From an uncultured Desulfosporosinus sp. (GTDB taxonomy: Bacteria > Bacillota > Desulfitobacteriia > Desulfitobacteriales > Desulfitobacteriaceae), in the NCBI GenBank assembly GCA_927405585.1, contig CAKMJS010000087.1, positions 1 through 50,069 on the forward strand: DNA of 50,069 nucleotides. The letters are read 5' to 3'. The position numbers and the translations under genes are program-made. Below are positions 1-6,310 of the stretch, piece by piece (within the stretch, counting starts at the first letter, position 1; every line of letters starts with the position of its first letter). The notes under the pieces are model-generated. The model did no database searches. It saw only the letters and a program-made list of their open reading frames with translations, and was not told the origin of the DNA.

Positions 1-638
1 TACCCTTAGGTGCCGAAAAAAGACTGTCTAATTGCAAGAATTTAATTGGTGGTTTTTCCGACAATAGCGTTCTGATTAAAAGGATATTGTGTCGATATAT
101 AATGGAATAAAATGAAAAATATCAAAAAAAATGTATATTGAGAAAAACAATGTCAGGAGGAATTAATACTTTATCGGAGAATAAGCATCAATTGAATAGT
201 GTGAAAGTGTGTAAGTGGTAAAAATCTAGGAAGGCAAAATGAAAGGAAGACTATGAAGACTGTCTAATTGCAAGAATTTAAGAGAAAAAGAAAAAAGGGG
301 TGAGGACTTGAGAGTCAAAGGTAAAGTGATCTATGGAGGTAGTCAAATGAGAAATGCACGTCTGAAAGCAGGTATTGGTAGCCAAATAGAATTAGCCGAT
401 AGGGCTGGTATTTCGCCAAATATCAATCGTTGACCCCGTTCCAGATCACTGATGATATTTGGGGAAATACCAGCCCTATCGGCCAATTCTTTTTGGCTAC
501 CAATACCTGCTTTCAGACGTGCATTTCTCATTTGAATACCGCCATAGATCACTTTACCTTTGACGCTCAAGTCCTCACCCCTTTTTTCTTTTTCTCTTAA
601 ATCCATGCAATTAACCTTTTTTCGTCACCTAAGGGTAT
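1..638. repeat. Imperfect inverted duplication of a regulator gene start
   Basis: The stretch 274-425 reads as the near-exact reverse complement of 453-602, with a 27-base spacer (426-452). The match continues outwards: the first 12 bases of the window are almost the reverse complement of 627-638. In the left arm the match is interrupted at 45-255, and this 211-base stretch is bounded by a 25-base direct repeat (20-44 and 256-280). The arms therefore total about 190 bp, and both carry the 5' part of an XRE-type gene. The duplication probably arose by replication template switching or foldback; that is inference. Nothing recognisable is encoded in 45-255. Confidence 0.85.
343..606 (-). pseudogene. 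XRE-family helix-turn-helix regulator, broken 5' fragment
   Basis: The translation contains a typical XRE/Cro-C1 helix-turn-helix (residues about 26-58), including IGSQKELADRAGIS and the second-helix tail ISDLERGQR. After this point the frame runs into the inverted copy of itself and becomes antisense nonsense up to the stop. Full XRE regulators have at least 60-100 residues with an intact five-helix domain, so this one is truncated. The opposite arm has a matching stub on the plus strand at 347-433 (28 codons, ending after SPNIN). A TATAAT-like -10 for the minus gene lies at 637-642, just downstream of a LexA-like box. The pair is probably non-functional, although a short DNA-binding peptide cannot be excluded. 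Confidence 0.7.
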
Positions 639-660
639 TATAACGCAATCAAACCAATAA

Positions 661-672
661 GAACATACGTTC
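661..672. promoter_or_regulatory. LexA/SOS-like box
   Basis: GAACATACGTTC fits the Firmicute SOS operator pattern GAAC-N4-GTTC exactly. It lies about 20 bases upstream of the TATAAT-like -10 (637-642, minus strand) of the broken XRE gene, so it would overlap the -35 region. A damage-induced regulator of a former mobile element is a reasonable reading. The match is short and could be chance. Confidence 0.45.
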
Positions 673-817
673 CTAACGGTTCGACAAAATCTTGGTTATG
701 AAATCACACCTTGAAATGCTTGAGAAGATGCATTCTACTAAGCTTTTCAGACGTCGATCATTTCCGAAATATTTATATTTCGACAAATACTAGCAGGCTC
801 TGGGGATCCGTTGGGGA

Positions 818-1714
818 TTACTGTTGATATATGTAATCCTTTAATTTCCTTGGTCCTGCCAGTACTTCTCTGCCAATGAACATTGTGCCATTGTTCTTTG
901 TTTTGATATCCCATTTGACCAGAGTAATATTACCGTCTGCAATTTCAATTCCCGTTATACAGCGAGGATGGACACTACTTCCATCATTAAAATATTGGGG
1001 TTCACCCACTTCAGGAAACATAGGTCTATGAGTATGGCCGGCAATAAGCAAATGTTTTTCTCGCTTAACCCACTCAATAAGGGTTTTTTCTACCGCATCT
1101 TTTTTATCGTAATTCTTAGAGGTACTTGTAGGGTCATTTACGCCGAAGGACTCAAGAGGCCGCCATAAATACCTAACTAGAAATCTGCTTAATCGCCACA
1201 GCTCATAATCTAAGAAGCTTACTTGATGACCGTGGATCAAGAGTGTTTTTTGACCCGTCACCCTATGCTTTAAAACGAGTCCCTCATGAAGCTTAATATT
1301 CTCGAATAAAGGGATATTTATTTTCTCCCGTTCGTCATAGTATTGATACAAGTTGTTTCTCACAAATTGATCGTCTCTCTTAACCATATCATGATTTCCA
1401 TAAATCAAATACAGCCTATCGTCATTGAAAAACTTTGAAAGAAGCCAATAGACATGGCTATATTCGTAGATGATGGTGGAAAGTTTTTTATTCTTCCAAA
1501 GTTCGTCGCCATCACCAAGCTCTATATAAGTGTAATTTTCATGATAGTAATGGAATAACGCTGCAAAATAGAGATTTTGGTTGTTTGAAAAAGCATCTGT
1601 CCAGCCTCCATCACCCCTATGGACGTCACTCATTATTATAAGCCTGGAGGAATCGTCAATAGAAATTTCTTCTGCCGATTCAAAGACTTTAGAAATGCGT
1701 TTCAACTTATTCAT
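818..1714 (-). CDS. Calcineurin-like metallophosphoesterase
   Basis: The predicted protein has 298 residues and all blocks of the binuclear metallophosphoesterase fold in order: SDVHRGDG near residue 30, LGDGDELW near 70, YGNHDM near 105, HGHQ near 160 and AGHTHRP near 225. These supply the Asp, His and Asn ligands of two metal ions. The layout resembles the UDP-2,3-diacylglucosamine hydrolase/YbbF-like branch, but no lipid A is expected in this organism, so the substrate is unknown. No signal peptide or membrane segment is seen, so it should act in the cytoplasm. The start at 1714 was chosen over an upstream in-frame codon at 1759 because a G-rich ribosome binding site (minus strand, 1720-1726) precedes it. 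Its neighbours are unrelated and it appears to be transcribed alone. Confidence 0.8.
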   Translation of the reverse strand: MNKLKRISKVFESAEEISIDDSSRLIIMSDVHRGDGGWTDAFSNNQNLYFAALFHYYHENYTYIELGDGDELWKNKKLSTIIYEYSHVYWLLSKFFNDDRLYLIYGNHDMVKRDDQFVRNNLYQYYDEREKINIPLFENIKLHEGLVLKHRVTGQKTLLIHGHQVSFLDYELWRLSRFLVRYLWRPLESFGVNDPTSTSKNYDKKDAVEKTLIEWVKREKHLLIAGHTHRPMFPEVGEPQYFNDGSSVHPRCITGIEIADGNITLVKWDIKTKNNGTMFIGREVLAGPRKLKDYIYQQ

Positions 1715-1835
1715 TGTTACCCCCCTAAACAGAGAATTTTCATAGACAATATAGGCCAAGAGATATCCGTTAGGAACATTAAAGCTTCATTATTAAGCAG
1801 AATATCTGTAGTAACTTATAATATTGGATTAATAG

Positions 1836-1859
1836 AAAAAGGGTGCTTTATTAGCACCC
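1836..1859 (-). terminator. Hairpin with T-run on the minus strand
   Basis: GGGTGC (1841-1846) pairs with GCACCC (1854-1859). Read on the minus strand, the stem is followed by five T residues (1836-1840). It could end transcripts from the Fic gene, or act as an attenuator ahead of the metallophosphoesterase, whose start is about 120 bases further on. Confidence 0.5.
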
Positions 1860-1903
1860 TTGATTCGTCCAGAAGGTAAATTTGAATGACTCCATGTCAT
1901 ACG

Positions 1904-1946
1904 ACATAGCAAAGACCGATCAATTTGAGATCGGTCTTTGCTATGT
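1904..1946. repeat. Copy 1 of an 18-bp-stem hairpin
   Basis: An 18-base perfect stem (1904-1921 with 1929-1946) closes a 7-base loop, aatttga. A second copy with the same loop lies at 6101-6143. The stems differ by one T-A to G-C pair exchange that keeps pairing. There is no T-run behind it, so it is not a simple intrinsic terminator. Confidence 0.8.
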
Positions 1947-2040
1947 GCAGTACCACTGTAATGCAAAGGATCATTTAAATTGTCTAGAATTTAGGATAAT
2001 GTAGCTTGAAAATTTCTTCTTACTATCGTATGAGGTGAAA

Positions 2041-2277
2041 GTGCGTTAAGTTAGGAAATATAGAAGGAATATACTAGAAAATCGTAGAATATTAAATTAG
2101 CTCGAATACGGTTCAGTTAGCAGGAGGGTGCGTTTCATGTCAAAACCAAAAACTATTTTCGTGTCCTTAATTCTCGGCTTAGTTGTGGCTATCCTGATGC
2201 TGCCGACAAATATAGTCATCGGAGAGGTAATTCATTTTGGATACCTAACCAAATCAAAGAGACGTTTATTTTGGTAG
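2041..2277 (+). pseudogene. Truncated duplicate of the leader and signal peptide of the gene at 8822
   Basis: Positions 2041-2226 closely match 8729-8912, covering upstream region, ribosome binding site (2123-2129) and the first 30 codons. The ATG is at 2137 and the peptide begins MSKPKTIFVSLILGL, compared with MSKSKTIFVSVILGL in the intact gene. Similarity stops abruptly after the signal peptide, at about 2226, and the frame runs to a stop at 2275-2277 within the end of the antisense Fic gene. A secreted 46-residue peptide could be made, but this looks like debris from a duplication or from replacement of the rest of the gene. Confidence 0.8.
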
Positions 2278-3302
2278 ATCCGTTCCTTACCAAGTTTCTC
2301 CGAGACTAGAAAGCCTTCTCTTTCAAGTGCGGTAAGGTAATTGACAGAAGTTCGTCTCGACACGCCTAAACCTTCTTCAATATACTGTATTTTGGTATAA
2401 AACTCGTAGAACAGTAGGTCGATAAGCTCCCTCGAATATATTTTGGGGAGCTTATCTTTTATTTCAGCGGTCATAGCATCGACTTCTCTATTAATTCTTT
2501 TAACCAGAACCAAAGTCTCCTCAGAAGTTACCTCTATACCCTTCAGTATAAAAACAATCCAAGCCTCCCAGTTTCCTTCGGTCCTTACTTCCTGTAAAAG
2601 TGTATAGTATGCTGACTTATTGCGGATAATGTATCGGCTCAAATACAAAATTGGGCTATCCAACAATTCCTTTAGTACGAGATACAAAACATTAATAATA
2701 CGTCCTGTCCTGCCGTTGCCGTCATAAAATGGATGGATGCTTTCAAACTGATAATGGATCACAGCAAGTTTAATCAACGGGTCGATGCCGTCAAAATCTT
2801 CATTAACATACTTTTCAAGGTTTGCCATAAGCAATAGTAGTTTCTGCTCGCCGCTCGGTGGCGTATAAATGGTTTCACAAGTAGTCTCATTCATTAAAAC
2901 TGTGCGGGGTAATTTGCGAATACCAGCACGATTGTTTTCGATATGTTGTTGAATGTCCAGAATCATATTTGTTGTGAGCATTTCTCGTTTTTTTACCTGC
3001 TCATATCCATGCCATAGCGCAGTGCGGTAGCTTACGACTTCCTTTGCCGCGGGGTTCTTATATCCGGTCTGACAAATAGCTTTATATAACTCATCATGAG
3101 TCGTTATGATGTTTTCTATTGCGGAACTGTCCTTCGCTTCGTTAATGGTTATCGCATTTATTAATATATGCTTGTTGGGTATGGTATCCGCATATCCTTT
3201 AAGCTCTGCAAGTGCTCTATTTGTTTTTGCAAGTTGTTTTAGAACATATTTTGTTTCGAGTTCTGCATCGGGTGGTAATATAGGTAAATTATAGTCATTC
3301 AT
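2232..3302 (-). CDS. Fic family protein (probable AMP transferase) with C-terminal winged helix
   Basis: The 356-residue product carries the Fic catalytic motif HPFYDGNGRTGR at about residues 190-201; the His is the general base and DGN/R bind metal and phosphates. Near residues 59-64 it has the S-x-x-x-E-N inhibitory-helix motif of class II Fic proteins, so self-inhibition by the Glu is expected. An N-terminal Fic_N-like region precedes this, and residues about 290-350 look like a winged helix. This layout matches SoFic-type enzymes that transfer AMP to target proteins. The start at 3302 follows AGGAGG (minus strand). An upstream in-frame codon at 3371 lacks such a site. The target is unknown; it stands alone among toxin-antitoxin and mobile remnants. 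Confidence 0.88.
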   Translation of the reverse strand: MNDYNLPILPPDAELETKYVLKQLAKTNRALAELKGYADTIPNKHILINAITINEAKDSSAIENIITTHDELYKAICQTGYKNPAAKEVVSYRTALWHGYEQVKKREMLTTNMILDIQQHIENNRAGIRKLPRTVLMNETTCETIYTPPSGEQKLLLLMANLEKYVNEDFDGIDPLIKLAVIHYQFESIHPFYDGNGRTGRIINVLYLVLKELLDSPILYLSRYIIRNKSAYYTLLQEVRTEGNWEAWIVFILKGIEVTSEETLVLVKRINREVDAMTAEIKDKLPKIYSRELIDLLFYEFYTKIQYIEEGLGVSRRTSVNYLTALEREGFLVSEKLGKERIYQNKRLFDLVRYPK

Positions 3303-3426
3303 AGTACATGCCTCCTTTATATAGGCATTATATTTACATATTTTACCTATGTCAATATAACATATACACAATTATATACATTTATACCTACGTTCGCACA
3401 GAAAAAGCAACTATGTAACAAATAAG

Positions 3427-3894
3427 ATGCTTTTGAGCATCTTTGACATTCCCCTGGAAAAAGAAGTTGATCCCCAAAAGATGGACTTTCAGGAGGTTCA
3501 AGGACAGGAAGCAATGCTTGAGTATATTGTTATTGCGGCTGCTGGCGGCCACAATATACTAATGTTAGGCACACCTGGCTGCGGAAAATCGATGATCGCC
3601 AAGCGTATACCGACGATTTTACCAAGTATGACAGAGCAAGAAGCTCTCGAGGTAACAAAAATCTATAGCGTTGCAGGATTGATGCGTGGCAAGGGTCAGT
3701 TAATTAAGGATCGGCCATTCCGAGCACCCCATCACAACGCTTCTACGAATTCGTTGATTGGAGGCGGGAACAATGCTAAAGCCGGGGAAATTTCCCTTGC
3801 CCATAACGGTGTCCTATTCCTTGATGAGATTGCCGAGTTTGGCAAAAAGACACTGGAGGCCTTGCGTCAGCCCCGTGAGCGATTAGGACTCTAA
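3427..3894 (+). pseudogene. ComM/YifB-like Mg-chelatase AAA+ ATPase, internal fragment
   Basis: The 155-residue reading frame matches the ATPase core of ComM/YifB: Walker A GTPGCGKS, then [11 protein letters not shown], and Walker [12 protein letters not shown], ending in EALRQP. Intact family members have about 500 residues with an N-terminal Lon-like domain and a C-terminal Mg-chelatase domain; both are missing. There is no ribosome binding site before the ATG at 3427. Similarity is lost at about 3870, where the sequence changes to a small structured region (3899-3962). It is a relic. ComM proteins act as helicases in branch migration during transformation. Confidence 0.8.
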
Positions 3895-3898
3895 TTGT

Positions 3899-3962
3899 CG
3901 AGCGAACAGGGGGACCTCGGTGCCGCCTGACACCAACAGGAATATCCCCCCTCGTTCGGGTC
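3899..3962. repeat. Small nested hairpin at the end of the comM fragment
   Basis: An outer imperfect stem (cgaac plus a G run against a C run plus gttcg) encloses an inner stem, ggtg/cacc, around 3917-3932. The GC-rich block differs from its AT-rich surroundings and starts where comM similarity ends. It may be the end of a lost mobile element. No family was recognised. Confidence 0.35.
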
Positions 3963-3995
3963 AATCAAGGTCCTAGTAAATTGTTTTTAGAACGC

Positions 3996-4322
3996 TTATA
4001 GTTTTTTAAGGTCATTAATGAAATCCTCTGCAGTTCGAGGTGAGGAAGTTTGTCCAGTTTTTATTTCTTCATCAACTTCTCTTTCTTCAGCCTGCCATTT
4101 TTCAGTCCAAAACCAAGCTTGATCTTTGGGTACAGTTATAACTGGCCGAAGGATTAAGGCGCCATCATCTGTGATTTCATACCTTAGTTCTTCACCTTCG
4201 ACAACATTTACGTATTCGGTATATTCTCTGGGTATTGTAATTTGATTACGAGTTCGGACAGTAATCTTCTTAATTTTTTTTCTTAATATAGAGGATATAA
4301 GGGGGTGTTCCGTAGTTTTCAT
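3996..4322 (-). CDS. AbrB/SpoVT-type DNA-binding protein, orphan antitoxin-like
   Basis: The 108-residue protein has a swapped-hairpin AbrB/MazE-like domain at residues about 18-62, with the typical start KITVRTRNQITIPREY followed by V.EGEELRYEITDDGALILRP. The C-terminal tail is charged and ends DFINDLKKL, as in antitoxins that fold on a toxin. No toxin gene is adjacent: the next gene upstream on this strand belongs to a different, complete pair. It may be an orphan antitoxin or a small transcription regulator. A ribosome binding site (ggagatgg on the minus strand) precedes the ATG. Confidence 0.7.
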   Translation of the reverse strand: MKTTEHPLISSILRKKIKKITVRTRNQITIPREYTEYVNVVEGEELRYEITDDGALILRPVITVPKDQAWFWTEKWQAEEREVDEEIKTGQTSSPRTAEDFINDLKKL

Positions 4323-4404
4323 ACAATTACCATCTCCTTTTCAGATAATACGATAATCATATTATCTTACATTCAGATATATTATATCCTATTAGGATAA
4401 GTTT

Positions 4405-4450
4405 GAAGAGGACCTAGAGGACCTTGATACCAGGTCTCTAGGTCCTCTTC
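4405..4450. terminator. Long hairpin downstream of the toxin-antitoxin pair
   Basis: Positions 4405-4423 pair with 4433-4450 over 18 bases with one bulged G and a 9-base loop. It lies just past the stop of the toxin gene, read on the minus strand. The T-run is weak, so it may act as a terminator or as a transcript-stabilising hairpin. Confidence 0.5.
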
Positions 4451-4470
4451 AATGTGCACAAGGCTTATAT

Positions 4471-4779
4471 TTACAGGATGTGTGGGAAATCTTGTTTGCC
4501 GTGAAGCACACGATGAACTTCCACCGTGTTATCCTCCATGACTAGGATGTAGAACACTAGATAGGGATCTACAACGATCATGCGATAGCCCTGTCCAGCT
4601 ATCTTGATGTCCAATGGCACTGGATTCATGAGCGGAAAGTAAGCCAGCTTGCTTATGGACGCTTTTATATTTTCATACATTCTTATGGCGGCATCGGGAT
4701 TATCTATGCGAATATGCGCAACAATAGCCTTCATGTCATCTTGTGCAATCTGCATAATTTTAATTTTATAATTTGCCAT
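4471..4779 (-). CDS. RelE/ParE-family toxin
   Basis: The 102-residue protein has the size and pattern of RelE/ParE toxins: an N-terminal strand, a long helix pair (about residues 12-45) and C-terminal strands ending in GYRMIVVDPYLVFYILVMEDN and VHRVLHGKQDF. The R-x-L-H-G-K-Q-D ending is characteristic of this superfamily. RelE members cleave mRNA on the ribosome and ParE members inhibit gyrase; the sequence alone does not decide between them. The gene overlaps the upstream antitoxin by 14 bases, as expected for a co-translated pair. Expression should be repressed by the antitoxin-toxin complex at the promoter before 5038. Confidence 0.85.
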   Translation of the reverse strand: MANYKIKIMQIAQDDMKAIVAHIRIDNPDAAIRMYENIKASISKLAYFPLMNPVPLDIKIAGQGYRMIVVDPYLVFYILVMEDNTVEVHRVLHGKQDFPHIL

Positions 4780-5038
4780 GAGCCAACTCCTTTAGTTGGC
4801 TCATGGCTTCGTCGAAATCCAGCATAGGCACACCGTTAGCTTTCTGTAATTGTGCCTCCAGAAGCTTTTCGCGGATTTCCAGTGCCCGTTCTCGCTTCTC
4901 AAAAGCGTCTATACTCATCACGGTCAAATCACCTTCGCCGTTGACGGTAACATACACTGGCTCGCCTGTTTCATGACAGTACTTGGAGATCTTGCTATAT
5001 TCGTTTCGCAGTGAGGTGGACGATTTGATGGTTGGCAT
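4766..5038 (-). CDS. Phd/YefM-family antitoxin
   Basis: The 90-residue protein begins with a Phd/YefM DNA-binding fold: residues 1-50 with SSTSLRNEYSKISKYCHETG, then PVYVTVNGEGDLTVMSIDAF. The C-terminal half is helical and charged and would wrap the toxin. An AGGAGG-type site precedes the ATG, and the frame overlaps the toxin start by 14 bases. It neutralises the RelE/ParE-like toxin and probably autorepresses the operon. A 27-base piece of this gene (4942-4967) recurs with two mismatches at 6142-6168. Confidence 0.85.
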   Translation of the reverse strand: MPTIKSSTSLRNEYSKISKYCHETGEPVYVTVNGEGDLTVMSIDAFEKRERALEIREKLLEAQLQKANGVPMLDFDEAMSQLKELAHGKL

Positions 5039-5269
5039 ATCCTATTCCTCCTTTCAGATTGGATATATCATAATTATACTCATATTATACCTTAATAGTT
5101 TTAACCCAGTCAATTTTGCTTGAGCAAACCCGGTGGAATGCAGGACCGAACGGGATGAGAGTGGAGGAAATGTTATGAAAATTGAAAGTTCTATATTCTC
5201 ACAAATTTATAGAAGGTATTCTACATCTTTAGAATTATTATACCGATATATCGGTTAGGGGGTAAAATA

Positions 5270-5413
5270 TTGAGGATATTGAAAATGAAAAATTGGCTAT
5301 TCAAGTGGGAGTGGGTAATTCTAATCGGTCTAACAATTATCGCCTTTGTACTAGGATTTATCGGGTATTGCGAATTGCTCGTAGCACAGAACTTGCCTTT
5401 TTATAGATGTTAA
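5270..5413 (+). CDS. Possible 47-residue membrane protein
   Basis: A short frame starts at TTG (5270), seven bases after an AGGGGG-type ribosome binding site; an internal ATG is at 5285. It encodes one clear membrane segment (about residues 12-32, WVILIGLTIIAFVLGFIG) and a short tail ending PFYRC. A small hairpin (5443-5458) follows. Such one-helix peptides next to toxin-antitoxin genes may be type I toxin-like or may have no role. No homologue was recognised. Confidence 0.4.
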   Translation: MRILKMKNWLFKWEWVILIGLTIIAFVLGFIGYCELLVAQNLPFYRC

Positions 5414-5603
5414 ATCACTAAGCAATATTTATATATGATTCTGGTGCTGAAAGGCACCGATATTTGCTCCTTCACTTCACACAATTTGGTAAAATGTAGG
5501 AACTAACCACTTTTCTTTATCAAAATTCTCATGGGCAGAGTAGATATCGCTTGGTTATGGGTCTATACACCCAGTTTTCTTAACCTCTTCTGGTTTTTTG
5601 CTA

Positions 5604-6059
5604 TCAAATGGAGACAGGTATCCCTTGGTTGGCTGTGGATAATTTTTCGAGTACTTTTTTCCGGATATCTCCTCTAAAGAACCGAGCTAACTGCCGGAAA
5701 TTATGAGCTGTAATTTTGGCACCCAACACCAGTTTGCATTTTACAATACCTCGAACATTCAATTTATCCACGTTATGTGCTCGTTTTAACGCTGAGTTCG
5801 TTCCTTCAATCGCTGCTCGTTTACTCGTTGTTTCTTTTCGTTCTTCGCGATTGGTTATTTTCATGCGGCTCTCTTCTGAAGTCAATGCTTTTTGAGTCAC
5901 ATACAAAACGGTATCTTTCTTCTGAAACTTGACTCTACAATTTCCTTTGTGGGGGCATTCAAGACAGATCTTCAGTTGGAAATGAGCGCTTAATACGCCA
6001 CTCTTTTCATTAAAACTCGTTCGTAAGGGGGAATGGTTTGCCGGACAAAGAATGTATAT
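5604..6059 (-). pseudogene. IS1182-like transposase, C-terminal fragment
   Basis: The open frame continues upstream of the last usable start codon to about 6059 and gives about 150 residues. It contains a Cys cluster (C-P-A-N-H, then CLECPHKGNC) typical of the IS1182/DDE_Tnp_1_6 group, and then KRAAIEGTNSALKRAH, which carries the final acidic residue of the DDE triad. Full transposases of this group have about 450-550 residues, so the N-terminal two thirds are gone. No terminal inverted repeats were found. It is inactive. Confidence 0.75.
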
Positions 6060-6100
6060 TTCGAAAAAATACTAGGTACTTTGAAGGACTCCACGTCACG

Positions 6101-6143
6101 ACAGAGCAAAGACCGATCAATTTGAGATCGGTCTTTGCTCTGT
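6101..6143. repeat. Copy 2 of the 18-bp-stem hairpin
   Basis: The stem 6101-6118 pairs perfectly with 6126-6143 around the same 7-base loop as the copy at 1904-1946. The single difference between the two stems changes both partners (T-A to G-C). The upstream flank, ttgaa-gactcca-gtc, is also shared, but the downstream flank (6142-6168) is a piece of a Phd-type antitoxin gene. Confidence 0.8.
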
Positions 6144-6270
6144 GACGGTTACATACACTGGTTCGCCTTAAACTAATATACTAAATGTAGGAAAACGACA
6201 CTTGACGAAGAGTCGAATCTTATGTTTAGATATTATTTTATTTTCGACATATTAAATTAACAATTTGTGG

Positions 6271-6276
6271 TATAAT
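6271..6276 (+). promoter_or_regulatory. Candidate -10 box for the beta-helix gene
   Basis: TATAAT lies 40 bases before the start codon at 6311. No good -35 was found at the standard distance; TTCGAC at 6243 is too far away. Confidence 0.4.
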
Positions 6277-6310
6277 AGCCTATGTTAAAAAATGGAAGGG
6301 GAAATGTATT

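Noticed and set aside
770-800. Short similarity to 6055-6080 (atatttcga-aatactag)
   Set aside because: Fewer than 20 bases with an indel; could be chance in AT-rich DNA.
3895-3995. Frameshifted continuation of the comM fragment
   Set aside because: Translations in the other frames do not resume ComM motifs; the text changes to a different structured sequence.
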